Assembly: GCF_002115755.1 (NCBI RefSeq)
Contig: NZ_JFKA01000014.1
Location: 46,150-110,149 of the forward strand
DNA length: 64,000 nucleotides
Source of the DNA: Thalassospira mesophila
GTDB lineage: Bacteria > Pseudomonadota > Alphaproteobacteria > Rhodospirillales > Thalassospiraceae
Reading direction: 5' to 3'
Part shown: one piece after another, positions 1 to 8,540 of the stretch
Layout of the letters: every line of letters begins with the position of its first letter
Position numbering within the stretch: position 1 is the first letter of the stretch
The notes under the pieces: generated by a model
Told to the model about the DNA's origin: nothing
Database searches by the model: none
Seen by the model: the letters and a program-made list of their open reading frames with translations, nothing else
Translations under genes and position numbers: made by a program

Positions 1-917
1 GGGTCAAACGCCATCAGCTTGATATCCTTGCGGGCCGGAAAACCGGCCGGCAGGTCCATGTCGTTGCGCGCCGGAATATATCCCATATCCTGCACCAGTT
101 TCTGGCCTTTGCCCGACAGAACAAAATCGACAAACTTGTGTGCGGTTTCAACATTTTTAGCGGTTTTCAATATCGCCACCGGCTCGGTCACATAGGTGAC
201 ACCTTCGCTTGGAAACACAAAATCAACCGGCGACCCTGCTGCCTTGCCACGCAAAGCAAGGAAATCAACCACAACGCCATAAGGCTTTTCGCCCGAGGCA
301 ACGGCCTTGAACGTGCCACCATTACCGCCCTGCGCACGGGTATTGTTATCGGCCAGCGCCTGATAATAATCCCAACCCAGATCGGGGTTTTCGGTCAGGG
401 TTGAAAGATGGATCAACGCCGCACCGGAATAAAGCGGGCTTGGCATGGCGATCTGGTCTTTCAGCGCCGGGTCCGCCAGGTCTTTCCACGAGGTCGGCTT
501 TTTTGAAACGCCGGTATTATAAACAATGCCGGTCGTGATCAGCTTGGTCGAATAATAATACCCTTCGGCATCATAAAGGGCAGGCTCATAGGCACCAGCT
601 TCGGGGGATTTATAGGCCTGAAGCTGACCTTGCTGTTTCATGCCTTCCAGTGTGACGGTATCGGCAATCAGCAAAACATCGGGGCGCGGGTCGCCAGCAG
701 CAATTTCAGCACCCAGTTTGGCCATCAGCTTGGTGGTACCATCACGCACCCAATCCACTTCGATGTCAGGATAGGCGGCCTTAAAGGCATCGACGGTAGT
801 TTGGGCATCCTGGTTGGGCTGGCTGGTATAAAGAACCAGCTTTTCGGCAGCCTGACCAACAATTGGCAACATCATTGTGGCCGAAGCCACGGCAGCAAGA
901 AGAACTTTACGCATCAT
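1..917 (-). CDS. ABC transporter periplasmic substrate-binding protein (Fe3+/phosphonate type), 3' end outside window
   Basis: Partial gene: about 305 codons are visible and the C-terminus lies beyond base 1. The reverse strand begins with two adjacent ATGs (917 and 914) behind an AGGGGA ribosome site. The protein opens with a signal peptide ending near QAAEK, followed by LVLYTSQPNQDAQ, the usual first strand of binding proteins of the AfuA/FbpA/PhnS type (extracellular family 1). Later the fold shows GDPRPDVLLIAD, a YNTGV segment and a KFVDFVLSGKGQ helix typical of this group. The protein would deliver a small anion or iron chelate to an inner-membrane permease, whose genes should lie to the left, outside the window. 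The divergent DeoR regulator and paired operators suggest substrate-linked control. The ligand cannot be told from sequence: iron, aminoethylphosphonate or a phosphorylated compound are all possible. Confidence 0.85.
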   Translation of the reverse strand, partial: MMRKVLLAAVASATMMLPIVGQAAEKLVLYTSQPNQDAQTTVDAFKAAYPDIEVDWVRDGTTKLMAKLGAEIAAGDPRPDVLLIADTVTLEGMKQQGQLQAYKSPEAGAYEPALYDAEGYYYSTKLITTGIVYNTGVSKKPTSWKDLADPALKDQIAMPSPLYSGAALIHLSTLTENPDLGWDYYQALADNNTRAQGGNGGTFKAVASGEKPYGVVVDFLALRGKAAGSPVDFVFPSEGVTYVTEPVAILKTAKNVETAHKFVDFVLSGKGQKLVQDMGYIPARNDMDLPAGFPARKDIKLMAFD

Positions 918-952
918 CAATATCCCCTGGACCGGTTGAAACTTTTTAAAGG

Positions 953-964
953 TTTCGTACGAAA
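953..964. promoter_or_regulatory. Candidate DeoR-family operator, copy 1
   Basis: Perfect 12-bp palindrome TTTCGTACGAAA in the divergent intergenic region, 36 bp upstream of the binding-protein start. A second TTTCG-N2-CGAAA element lies at 1102-1113 next to the regulator gene. TTTCG half sites are common in DeoR/GlpR-type operators, so these are probably bound by the adjacent regulator. This is inference from position and symmetry. Confidence 0.5.
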
Positions 965-1101
965 ACAACGTGAGGGGGACGCTACCGATATTTTCATAAC
1001 AGTTGTGTGACAAAGCAAAGAATTAAATGTTTCAACAGTGATTGCGGGGTTCTCAGCGCGATTTTTACATCGCTATAATCACGGGCAAGCGAAATGGAAA
1101 C

Positions 1102-1113
1102 TTTCGTGCGAAA
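1102..1113. promoter_or_regulatory. Candidate DeoR-family operator, copy 2
   Basis: TTTCGTGCGAAA, the same TTTCG-N2-CGAAA layout as at 953-964, ending 17 bp before the ATG of the DeoR-family regulator. Its position would allow autoregulation. A further GCGAAA half site precedes it at 1089-1094. Confidence 0.5.
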
Positions 1114-1130
1114 ATAGAAAAGGTATTTTG

Positions 1131-1904
1131 ATGCCCCGTCCCGTGCCAATTGAAAACCGCCGCGACCGTATTGTATCGCTGGTCAAATCCTGTGGCTTCA
1201 TGGCTGTCGAGGAACTGGCACACCGGTTTGACGTTTCTGTTCAAACCATCCGCACCGACCTTCGCGATTTACAAGAACAGGGCCGCATTTTTCGCCGCCA
1301 CGGCAAGGCCGGGCCCGCCCCGGTGCCCGATAATACCAGCTATGAAAAACGCGAGGTCTGGAACCGCGATGGCAAACGCGCCCTTGCCGCCAAACTGACC
1401 AGCATGATCCCCGAAGGCTGCACCATTGCCATTGGCACCGGCACCACCGCCGAACTGGCCGCGCACAGCCTGACCCGGCACCGCAACTTAACCGTGTTAA
1501 CCAACAATTTGCACGTGGTGCTTACCATGCAAAACGCGCCGGGTGTCACCTTGCGGCTGGCGGGTGGCACTATCCGTACCCGCGATCTCGATGTAATCGG
1601 GGCGGACAGTGCCGAATTTTTCGGCTGTTACCGTGCCGACTTTGGCATTGTCAGCGTTGGCGGCATGGGCCCCGATGGCGATTTGATGGATTTCAACATG
1701 GACGAAGTGCGCGCAAGACGGGCCCTGGTGCAATGCTGCGACCATGCCATTTTGCTGGTCGATGAACGCAAAATGGGCCGCAAGGCCCTGTGCCGCGATG
1801 GCCATGCCAGCGACTTTAACACGGTTATCCTAAACGCCGCCCCGTCCGACATGCTGCAAAAAAGGCTGGTACAAAACCGCACCAGCCTGATTGTTGCGTC
1901 ATAA
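1131..1904 (+). CDS. DeoR/GlpR-family transcriptional regulator
   Basis: A 257-residue protein, the usual family length. An N-terminal DeoR winged helix-turn-helix (about residues 8-65; VEELAHRFDVSVQTIRTDLRDL is the recognition region) is followed by a DeoRC sensor domain with the family signature IGTGTTAELAAHSL, LTNNLHVVL, the LRLAGGTIRTRDLDVIG segment and the D-F-GIVSVGG stretch. DeoRC domains bind phosphorylated sugars or related metabolites. An upstream in-frame start at 1038 exists, but ATG 1131 has an AAAAGG site and matches the family N-terminus. It is divergent from the transporter binding protein, and both promoters carry TTTCG-N2-CGAAA sites, so it most likely represses that transporter. 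There is no basis to call it GlpR; glpD is 14 kb away. Confidence 0.9.
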   Translation: MPRPVPIENRRDRIVSLVKSCGFMAVEELAHRFDVSVQTIRTDLRDLQEQGRIFRRHGKAGPAPVPDNTSYEKREVWNRDGKRALAAKLTSMIPEGCTIAIGTGTTAELAAHSLTRHRNLTVLTNNLHVVLTMQNAPGVTLRLAGGTIRTRDLDVIGADSAEFFGCYRADFGIVSVGGMGPDGDLMDFNMDEVRARRALVQCCDHAILLVDERKMGRKALCRDGHASDFNTVILNAAPSDMLQKRLVQNRTSLIVAS

Positions 1905-1927
1905 TTCAAATACCGGGCACGTCCGCT

Positions 1928-2707
1928 TCAGGCGCAGGCTTCCAGCATCATATCCTTGGAAATGGTCAGATCGCGCGAAACATGCAGGCTTTGATTACGA
2001 TCCAGCGCAATCCAGCTCGCACTTTCAGCATCCAGTGGCTCGGATACCACAATCACCTGATTGCCCCGTTTGCGATAATACAGCGACGGCGGCTTGTCAT
2101 CGCTGGCATAGCGCACTGCACACAGGCTTTCCCCGTCGCTTAAACAGGCGGTAAAGCGAAATGCAGCTTTAATGTCGTGGCGGCGCATGGCGGCTTCGAC
2201 TGTTTCAATTGCCTTGCGAATGGCGCGATGAGCATCAAGCTCCAGCCCAAAACTGAGCATCAGATAAAAGATCAGTTCGCTGTCTGTCGTGCCTTGGCGC
2301 GAACAATAATATTTATCGTCAATCAGGGCTTCAAGTTCGCGGCGCACCAGTTTGTAATCGCCGATCTGGCCGTTATGCATAAACAGATATTTGTCATAGG
2401 CAAACGGATGGCAGTTGGACCGGCTGGTGCCGGTGCCGGTGGAGGCGCGCACATGGGCAAAAAACAGACCGGATTCAATATTATGCGCCAGCGATTGCAA
2501 ATTCGCGTCATTCCAGGCGGGCAAAATTTCGCGGTACAGGCCGGGTGTGTGACGGTCCCCGTACCAGCCAATACCAAAACCATCGCCATTGGTCGGGGTC
2601 TTGGCTTCCTCGGCATGCAGGCTTTGCGCAACAAGGGAATGTTTGGGTTCAAAAACCAGACTGTCGAGGTAAACAGGATCCCCGATATAGCTTAGCCAGC
2701 GGCACAT
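1928..2707 (-). CDS. Class II glutamine amidotransferase (YafJ-like)
   Basis: A 259-residue protein of the GATase_4/YafJ family. Translation begins MCRWLSYIG, so Cys2 becomes the N-terminal nucleophile after Met removal, as in all Ntn-type glutaminase domains. Other family marks are DGFGIGWYG, FFAHVRASTG, CHPFAYDKYLFMHNGQIGDY and the SELIFYLML segment. The enzyme hydrolyses glutamine and would pass ammonia to an unknown acceptor; no synthetase domain is fused. It is a single gene convergent with the DeoR regulator (23 bp between stops) and has no functional partner nearby. EgtC is a related family, but no other ergothioneine gene is present. Confidence 0.9.
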   Translation of the reverse strand: MCRWLSYIGDPVYLDSLVFEPKHSLVAQSLHAEEAKTPTNGDGFGIGWYGDRHTPGLYREILPAWNDANLQSLAHNIESGLFFAHVRASTGTGTSRSNCHPFAYDKYLFMHNGQIGDYKLVRRELEALIDDKYYCSRQGTTDSELIFYLMLSFGLELDAHRAIRKAIETVEAAMRRHDIKAAFRFTACLSDGESLCAVRYASDDKPPSLYYRKRGNQVIVVSEPLDAESASWIALDRNQSLHVSRDLTISKDMMLEACA

Positions 2708-2885
2708 ATAGTTATTCTCCCCGATTTTTGCCCAACACGGCCAGTATCAGGCGCCTATCTATGCCGCCAAACTACAGCGCGGTCAATGTTCTATAACGCT
2801 TCAAACCTGAATTGCCCGCATGGCTGATATGATAGCAATCGTCAGTTTTTATTCCGGGAAAGCCGCAAACCAACATCGTTGCAAA

Positions 2886-5084
2886 TTAGGAATGAGATAG
2901 CTGATTGACCTGTTTACGCATCACAAATGGCCGAGCAAGAAAAATACCTAGCATCAACCAAAAGACACGCTGATACATTAGCTCGTGCGCCATCCCCATA
3001 ATTGCAGCATTCCCCAATAGCAACAAAAACCCGCAAAGATAGGGGTCTGTTCGCCACTTCATCCCCCAAAAGGTACGTACCCCCAGAATAAGCGGCGGGA
3101 GAAATATAACGGTAAAACCGAACAGTCCGGCCTCGGCCAAAATCCATAAAAATGAATTATGAATTATAAGGGCGCGTTCAGCGAGGGGGAGTGCCAGTTC
3201 CGATTGACTTTTGTAAAATGCTCCAAGACCCGCACCAAAAATCGGGTGGGCAACAAACATTTTCCACCCCTCGATCATGCTTATAATTCTGTCGTTCTGA
3301 ACAATCGCAAAATCATTCGGACGCGCAACAATATCCCCCCTGCCAAGCCCGAAACCAGAAATAATATTAAGAAGGTCAGTTGCCCCATACAGAAATAAAA
3401 CGCACAACACTGCGCAGACAAGCGCCTGTAGCGTCTTCTTTTTATTGACGGCAAAAAACATCACGGCAAAAAAAGCGGCCGAACCAAACGCAGCCCGAGA
3501 TGCTGTTAAATAAATGACAGCAAAAAACATTCCCGGAACAAGTGCTTCTTTCCATGCCCTCATTCCCGCAGATGAATTTGAGCCAAGGAACAAAAACGGC
3601 AACGGCAACACAGATAATAAGAAAAATGCATAACTGTTTGGATTAGCAAGAAAACCCGCCCACCGCGGACTGGCCCAGTTCAACGACATAAGAACAGTTT
3701 GATCAAAATTAACCCGTAAAAACCACTCAAAGACAATGATTACAATTAACGCCGAACCGACCGATTTCGCAGCCGCCCGCGCCCCGAACTCGCCCCATAA
3801 CGCCGTTAAAAAAGCACCAACAATAATGTAAGAAAATAAAATACCAACCCCAAGCAGGCGATTATATAATGCCCATGCCAAGTATCCGAAATCAAAGTAA
3901 CCAATTAGATAGCTGATAGCGATCACAAATGCCGAGCCAAAAAGCCACCAGTTTACCCCTGCATTACTCCATATCGAACGCCAGGAACGCCGCTGGATGA
4001 CAACAAAGACAAAAGTCATACCGGCAACAATAGCCAATGGATCAGCCAAATTAACAGTCAGCTTTCCCGCTGAGATTGGCACAGGTAATTGAACCATCAT
4101 CAGAACAAGAACAACAGGCGCAACCACCCATGAAAGTAACAAAATCAAGCGGCGACTGTAGCCGCTGCTTGCCTCCACATGCACTGACAGATCTTTCTTT
4201 TCAGGGGCAAGACCTTTAAGAACCCAGACGACACAAAAATTCAGAGCCAGCGCAACAAGTGTCAGCAATCCGACCCCGATGCCTGCCCCAACCCCCAAAG
4301 CCGAAGAAATATTTGCCGCCCGAAAAGCAAACCCGGCAGAAACTTCACGGACACCCCAGCCACCAAAACTTATTGGAAAGGATGCTCCTAACATCGTAAG
4401 CAAAGCAGCAAACACGGCTTTCGCGGTTAAAACTTTCAGGCCTGCCATGCCCACAATCAAAGAAAGATATGCCCCAAGCATCAGAGTGTGCATCAAGACA
4501 ATAATAAGTATGATAGCAACAAATCCGCGCCCAAATCCGCTGGAAAACACGAGTTTCAACTCGGACTTTTGTCTCTTTTTTAGAAAGAAAATATAAAAAA
4601 TACCCATACTTAGCACGACGAACAAAATCATCGATAAAAGCATTACACCAGGTGCATAATCAAAACTCACTTTCCCGAGAACAAAAAAAGCTGCAGAAAT
4701 TGATGCGATCACTAAAACGGCCAGCGAAAAAACGCGTTCCAATGCGGTAACAATTACTGAAGACTCTGCATCCGAGATACCTTTTACAAGAAGGGTGCGA
4801 GATATGCTTTGCCCGAAAAAATTAAAAAACGCCATCCCTGCGAGTATTGAATATATATTTACAGTATGTGCGCGGCGAAATCCTATGTTTTGACCAAACA
4901 TCCTCAGGAATATCTCGAATCTGAGGCTGCTTAAAACTTGATTTAAAAACAATAATAAAAGTGAGGTACCGATCCAGGAAATGTTTATTTTTGAAATATA
5001 GTAAAAAGATTGTTCGACATCCACAAAAAATAAAACTGCGGACACTGACAATATTACAACAAAAATTTTAAAAAATAGATTCAA
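2886..5084 (-). CDS. Integral membrane protein: LPG-synthase-type TM domain fused to O-antigen ligase-type domain
   Basis: A 732-residue polytopic protein with roughly 18-20 hydrophobic segments. Residues 1 to about 300 resemble the lysylphosphatidylglycerol synthase transmembrane family (UPF0104): NQVLSSLRFEIFLR, an SRTLLVKG-like segment and SFGGWGVREVSAGF. Residues from about 330 onward resemble O-antigen ligase/polymerase proteins (Wzy_C): GFLANPNSYAFFLL, YLTASRAAFGSAAF, the HPIFGAGLGAFY loop and HNSFLWILAEAGLFGF, with the conserved His near residue 642. Both parts act on lipid-linked substrates, so export or ligation of a polyprenyl-linked glycan is plausible; the real substrate is unknown. 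Translation starts with TTG (5082-5084) behind AAGGTGA. The gene and its upstream flank are more AT-rich than neighbours, which suggests transfer. No glycosyltransferases are adjacent. Confidence 0.75.
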   Translation of the reverse strand: MNLFFKIFVVILSVSAVLFFVDVEQSFYYISKINISWIGTSLLLLFLNQVLSSLRFEIFLRMFGQNIGFRRAHTVNIYSILAGMAFFNFFGQSISRTLLVKGISDAESSVIVTALERVFSLAVLVIASISAAFFVLGKVSFDYAPGVMLLSMILFVVLSMGIFYIFFLKKRQKSELKLVFSSGFGRGFVAIILIIVLMHTLMLGAYLSLIVGMAGLKVLTAKAVFAALLTMLGASFPISFGGWGVREVSAGFAFRAANISSALGVGAGIGVGLLTLVALALNFCVVWVLKGLAPEKKDLSVHVEASSGYSRRLILLLSWVVAPVVLVLMMVQLPVPISAGKLTVNLADPLAIVAGMTFVFVVIQRRSWRSIWSNAGVNWWLFGSAFVIAISYLIGYFDFGYLAWALYNRLLGVGILFSYIIVGAFLTALWGEFGARAAAKSVGSALIVIIVFEWFLRVNFDQTVLMSLNWASPRWAGFLANPNSYAFFLLSVLPLPFLFLGSNSSAGMRAWKEALVPGMFFAVIYLTASRAAFGSAAFFAVMFFAVNKKKTLQALVCAVLCVLFLYGATDLLNIISGFGLGRGDIVARPNDFAIVQNDRIISMIEGWKMFVAHPIFGAGLGAFYKSQSELALPLAERALIIHNSFLWILAEAGLFGFTVIFLPPLILGVRTFWGMKWRTDPYLCGFLLLLGNAAIMGMAHELMYQRVFWLMLGIFLARPFVMRKQVNQLSHS

Positions 5085-5566
5085 AAATCACCTTTGAAAA
5101 TCAACATATGAAACATTATTAAAATAAAAATTTGAACCAAATTTGAGTGATTTTTCAACATTTCCCTTATCGATAGATTTAATATAAATTGCCGATCAAA
5201 AATTTACATACAACGGAACAGCCTGCACAACAACTTGAATCTTATTGAGCTGACCTCAACACTAATGCTTGAAATACAGGCAAAAAATTCGCAACAAATT
5301 GTGCGAAGCTAAAAAGACAAACATAGCGACACAGCATACGCTTCATTTGCACTCAAGAATACGAATCACCCTGCAATGATGCCACACGTCTATACCACAG
5401 ATTATTGTCAAGAGATGTGGTGGAATCGGAGTCCCGGCCAAGCGATAGCGAGAACAACACAAGGAAAAAACAGCACAAAGGACAGACATTACAAACAAAA
5501 CAGTTCTTTTTATCCATTTCATACGAAGCATTCGAAGCCAACCAGAAAAGAGCAGCCATTTCGTTT
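5085..5566. other. AT-rich gap between the membrane fusion gene and the methyltransferase
   Basis: This 482-bp stretch is markedly AT-rich in its left half (5085-5350), consistent with the promoter zone of the TTG-started gene and with a transferred segment. A 75-codon reverse frame (5343-5570) starts at an ATGA overlap with the methyltransferase stop and encodes one hydrophobic segment, but it has no family resemblance that I can see. I do not call it a gene. No terminator hairpin or tRNA remnant is visible. Confidence 0.6.
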
Positions 5567-6379
5567 TCATCGCACCTTCTGAACCTCCCGTCCTGCTGCG
5601 CCGGTGTCAAACCAGCCCCGGCCCACCACCGCCCAAACCCGGTGCGGGATCGACAACACATCATCGGGAAAATACGTTGCTAACAATTGACCATGTTCAG
5701 CATCAAACGCAGCCACACGTTCGTCACTCAAACTGGCGGCGACACCAGCACTTGCCCGAATGCGTCCGCGCCACTGATCGGGGGAATAGGGTACATTAAC
5801 ATCAAAACTGAATGTTTCCAGATTGCCAAAACCGCCTTGGGCCAGGCCTTGCAACCAGCGCGGATAAAATCCGGCTCCTCCGGCCATCGGCCAGGCCGGA
5901 TTATACTGCAAAATCAGTTTTTCTGTTGCTGCCACCACATTTCCTGGCAAGGGAAGCCAATCAAAATGGCAAATTACGATGGTACCGCCCGGCAATAAAA
6001 CCCGACGAATTTCCCTTGTCGCCATAACCGGGTCAAACCAGTGCCAGCATTGACCTGCGACCACGACATCCATGCTCTTATCCGTGAGCGGGATATCCTC
6101 GGCTGCGCCGGTTTTATAGTCGACCTCTATCCCGGCGTCGTGATCAAGCCTTTTGGCTTCCGCCATCATCGCATCCACAACGTCAATGCCCGTCACGATG
6201 CATCCGGCCTTGGCAAACTGGCGCGCCAGCGAGCCGGTTCCTGTGCCAATATCAAGCAGTCTTTGCCCGGAAATCCCAACATTGAACGGCTGCAACCGCA
6301 CCAGTAATTCGGGAGGAAAACCAGCCCGAAAACTTCCGTAATCCTGCGCTGTTCTGCTAAAATCCGCTGCAAATGCCAT
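5567..6379 (-). CDS. Class I SAM-dependent methyltransferase
   Basis: A 270-residue protein with the Methyltransf_11 fold. Motif I is LLDIGTGTGSLARQFA, the acidic end of strand 2 is VTGIDVVDAMM, motif II region is DVVVAGQCWHWFDP, and motif III surrounds LPGGTIVICHFDWLP. The open frame extends upstream to 6637, but that extension is not protein-like; ATG 6379 (MAFAADFSRTAQDYGSFRAGF) matches how such methyltransferases begin and has a G-rich site (GGGCGGGG) before it. Substrate is not predictable; the QCWHWFDP motif is typical of the trans-aconitate/ubiquinone-like small-molecule methyltransferases. It is a single gene between the AT-rich region and tRNA-Thr. Confidence 0.85.
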   Translation of the reverse strand: MAFAADFSRTAQDYGSFRAGFPPELLVRLQPFNVGISGQRLLDIGTGTGSLARQFAKAGCIVTGIDVVDAMMAEAKRLDHDAGIEVDYKTGAAEDIPLTDKSMDVVVAGQCWHWFDPVMATREIRRVLLPGGTIVICHFDWLPLPGNVVAATEKLILQYNPAWPMAGGAGFYPRWLQGLAQGGFGNLETFSFDVNVPYSPDQWRGRIRASAGVAASLSDERVAAFDAEHGQLLATYFPDDVLSIPHRVWAVVGRGWFDTGAAGREVQKVR

Positions 6380-6649
6380 TTTGCCCCGCCCTTGTGATGC
6401 CTGATTAAAATAAACGGCATGAATATGCTTGGCAATATTAACGCCATTGGCCTGCCAGCAGACATGCTGACCACGTAATCGCCCGCATATTCCAGCCTTG
6501 GGTTGCGTGTGTTGCATGCGGGCAAAGGTTAGAACCGCGTCGCGATTGGCCGTTGCGCCAACAATCGCGCCTTCAATGAAGAAAACACAAATAAAGCACT
6601 TGCCAAGCAGGCATATTGTCCGTATTTTCCGCGCCACAAATCGATTTGT

Positions 6650-6725
<76 letters not shown>

Positions 6726-6727
6726 CC

Positions 6728-6759
6728 AAAACCCCGGTTGCTTCGGCAAGCGGGGTTTT
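6728..6759 (+). terminator. Rho-independent terminator of tRNA-Thr
   Basis: Stem AAAACCCCG (6728-6736) pairs with CGGGGTTTT (6751-6759), with an inner TTGC-TTCG-GCAA tetraloop hairpin. It begins 2 bp after the tRNA CCA end. Confidence 0.9.
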
Positions 6760-7238
6760 GTGATTCCAGCCCCGTTTTCACAAATTCTGTGCTATCGCGT
6801 CTTCTTGCATATTGCCAGCCATGCGCGCCCGCAGCCTGCCTGGCAATGATAATGGCCCCTGACATGATCACGGCAGGCAGTGGTCCCTGCCGGACATGGC
6901 GCACGCCTTGCCCGTTATCGCGCGATGTCAAAATTGCAGTGCAAATTATGTGAGCATATTCACGGCCCGCACTCGAACTGTTCGGGATTGGGGCCACACC
7001 GCCTTACGCGACGACCACAACCCAAAAGAGAGTCGCACCACACCAACGTGTCTGCTTTCGTCGACAGAGAGAAACCCCCGAAAGAACCGCCTTTTAGCCT
7101 ACCTTGTGAAAATATCGCCTTAAAACACAACCTAAGCTAGAAAAATAGAAAAAATATCACAATCCAGATTCCACCACGTCATAATTGAAGACAAATACAG
7201 CAAGCAACTTTTAGTTGTATTTTATTCAGGGGAGATTC
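6760..7238. other. Non-coding stretch upstream of the sigma factor gene
   Basis: About 480 bp without a convincing gene. Several short open frames overlap one another on both strands and none has a ribosome site or recognisable sequence. The last 120 bp are AT-rich and probably hold the promoter of the sigma-factor gene; I could not assign a specific -35/-10 pair. Confidence 0.55.
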
Positions 7239-8408
7239 GTGGTGGGCGACATTAACCGAAATAATTTTCTTGTAACCTTGACGGAGAACGAAACAGCCTT
7301 TGCACATGCCTTGCAAGATGCACTGGCAAAAGCCCTTGCGGATCAGGATGCAAAGGTAACCTCGATCTGGGCGCATCTGGAAGCCGCACGCCGCGCCCGA
7401 CTGGCACAGGAATTTGTTGCCGGGGTCAGCTTCCATGCTACCAATCATTTTGGGGCCACCTCGTCAGAGGCATCCTCTCCGGTCCCGGATAGCATCCCCC
7501 TTTCGTCCTTTCTGCCCGGGGCAAGCAGCGCCTTGCCAAACGGACCTGCAAGCCAGCCAGTTTCACCTGACAGTCCGACTGATACATTCGCCCCGCCCCG
7601 CGACATTGCCTCAACGCCCGCCCAGGACGGCACCCGTTACACTGGAAAAACCGGCAAACCCAACAACGTCACAGAAGCGACGGGCGACCGTTCGTCGGCC
7701 CCACGACACTCCCACTCTGCATATTCCGCCCGCCAACAGCCCGCACACCCGGCTTCCCTTCCGTCTCATCGGGCGCCGGCCCCAGAAGTCGGCTTTGGTC
7801 CAAACGCGGCAAAGGCGCAGTCTGCAAACGCCGCATTCACCGCCTCTCCCGATCCCGATTATGCGCCCTTTGACGCACGAAACACACTGGCCCCCAATTT
7901 CTGGCCCCTCTGGATTGACCAACAGGACTGCCTTATGCGCCAATGCCTAAAACTGATGTCAGGAAATATGGACGATGCACAGGACGCCCTGTCAGAAGCC
8001 ATGGTCAAGGCATCGGTCAAGTTCGAGGAATCGATGCATGACATTCGCAACCATCGCGCGTGGTTGTCGCGTATTGTTCACAATGCCTGCATTGACCTGC
8101 ATCGCCAGAACAGACGCAAGGCCGAGTACCATGAAGAGGCCCACAGCACAGCCGACGATGCCATGCCGGCTATCACATATCGCGACGTCGCCACCCCCGA
8201 GCAAAATGCCCTGACCGGCGAAATGTTTGCCAAGCTCGACACGGCGCTGGCGAACCTGCCGGAAAAACTGCGTCGTCCGCTATTGATGCGCTGCGTTTAC
8301 GACCAAAGCTATGACGAGATCGCAAAACATCTGGGTTTAAGCAACTGCGCCGTCCGCAAACGAGTACAACTGGCGCGCGACCAGTTACGTGGATGCGAAA
8401 TTCGTTAA
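7239..8408 (+). CDS. ECF-like sigma-70 family RNA polymerase sigma factor with long disordered N-terminal extension
   Basis: About 389 residues from GTG 7239 (a second GTG follows at 7242), which sits behind a strong AGGGGAG at 7228-7234. The C-terminal 170 residues are a sigma factor: sigma-2 at about 220-295 (DAQDALSEAMVKASVKFEE, RAWLSRIVHNACIDLHRQNRRK) and sigma-4 at about 330-385 (LANLPEKLRRPLLMRCVYDQ, YDEIAKHLGLSNCAVRKRV). Ahead of these lie a 60-residue Ala/Leu-rich helical region and roughly 150 residues rich in Pro, Ser, Ala and Thr that look disordered. ECF factors are normally near 180-220 residues. No anti-sigma factor gene is adjacent; the extension may take over inhibition or signal sensing. 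The gene converges on the adenylate cyclase gene and shares a terminator with it. Confidence 0.8.
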   Translation: MVGDINRNNFLVTLTENETAFAHALQDALAKALADQDAKVTSIWAHLEAARRARLAQEFVAGVSFHATNHFGATSSEASSPVPDSIPLSSFLPGASSALPNGPASQPVSPDSPTDTFAPPRDIASTPAQDGTRYTGKTGKPNNVTEATGDRSSAPRHSHSAYSARQQPAHPASLPSHRAPAPEVGFGPNAAKAQSANAAFTASPDPDYAPFDARNTLAPNFWPLWIDQQDCLMRQCLKLMSGNMDDAQDALSEAMVKASVKFEESMHDIRNHRAWLSRIVHNACIDLHRQNRRKAEYHEEAHSTADDAMPAITYRDVATPEQNALTGEMFAKLDTALANLPEKLRRPLLMRCVYDQSYDEIAKHLGLSNCAVRKRVQLARDQLRGCEIR

Positions 8409-8436
8409 TTGTAAAAACACACAGAACCTTAAAAAC

Positions 8437-8467
8437 AACCCCGGACACAAAACATGTGTCCGGGGTT
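8437..8467. terminator. Terminator between sigma factor and adenylate cyclase genes
   Basis: Perfect 13-bp stem: AACCCCGGACACA (8437-8449) pairs with TGTGTCCGGGGTT (8455-8467) around a 5-base loop. It lies between convergent stops at 8408 and 8541, and AAAAA precedes it on the left, so it can serve both strands. Confidence 0.8.
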
Positions 8468-8540
8468 AATCATTGCAGATATACCATTTGATAACAGCGC
8501 CGTGCAAAACACATCCGCCACAAACTGCCACAGCAAAAGC

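Noticed and set aside
1928..2707. Ergothioneine amidotransferase EgtC
   Set aside because: The MCR start is shared, but the sequence fits YafJ better and no egtB, egtD or egtE gene is nearby.
5343..5570. 75-codon reverse frame with one hydrophobic segment after the methyltransferase
   Set aside because: Its ATG overlaps the methyltransferase stop (ATGA), which hints at coupling, but the rest has Cys-rich, non-family-like sequence in an AT-rich gap. Evidence is too thin.
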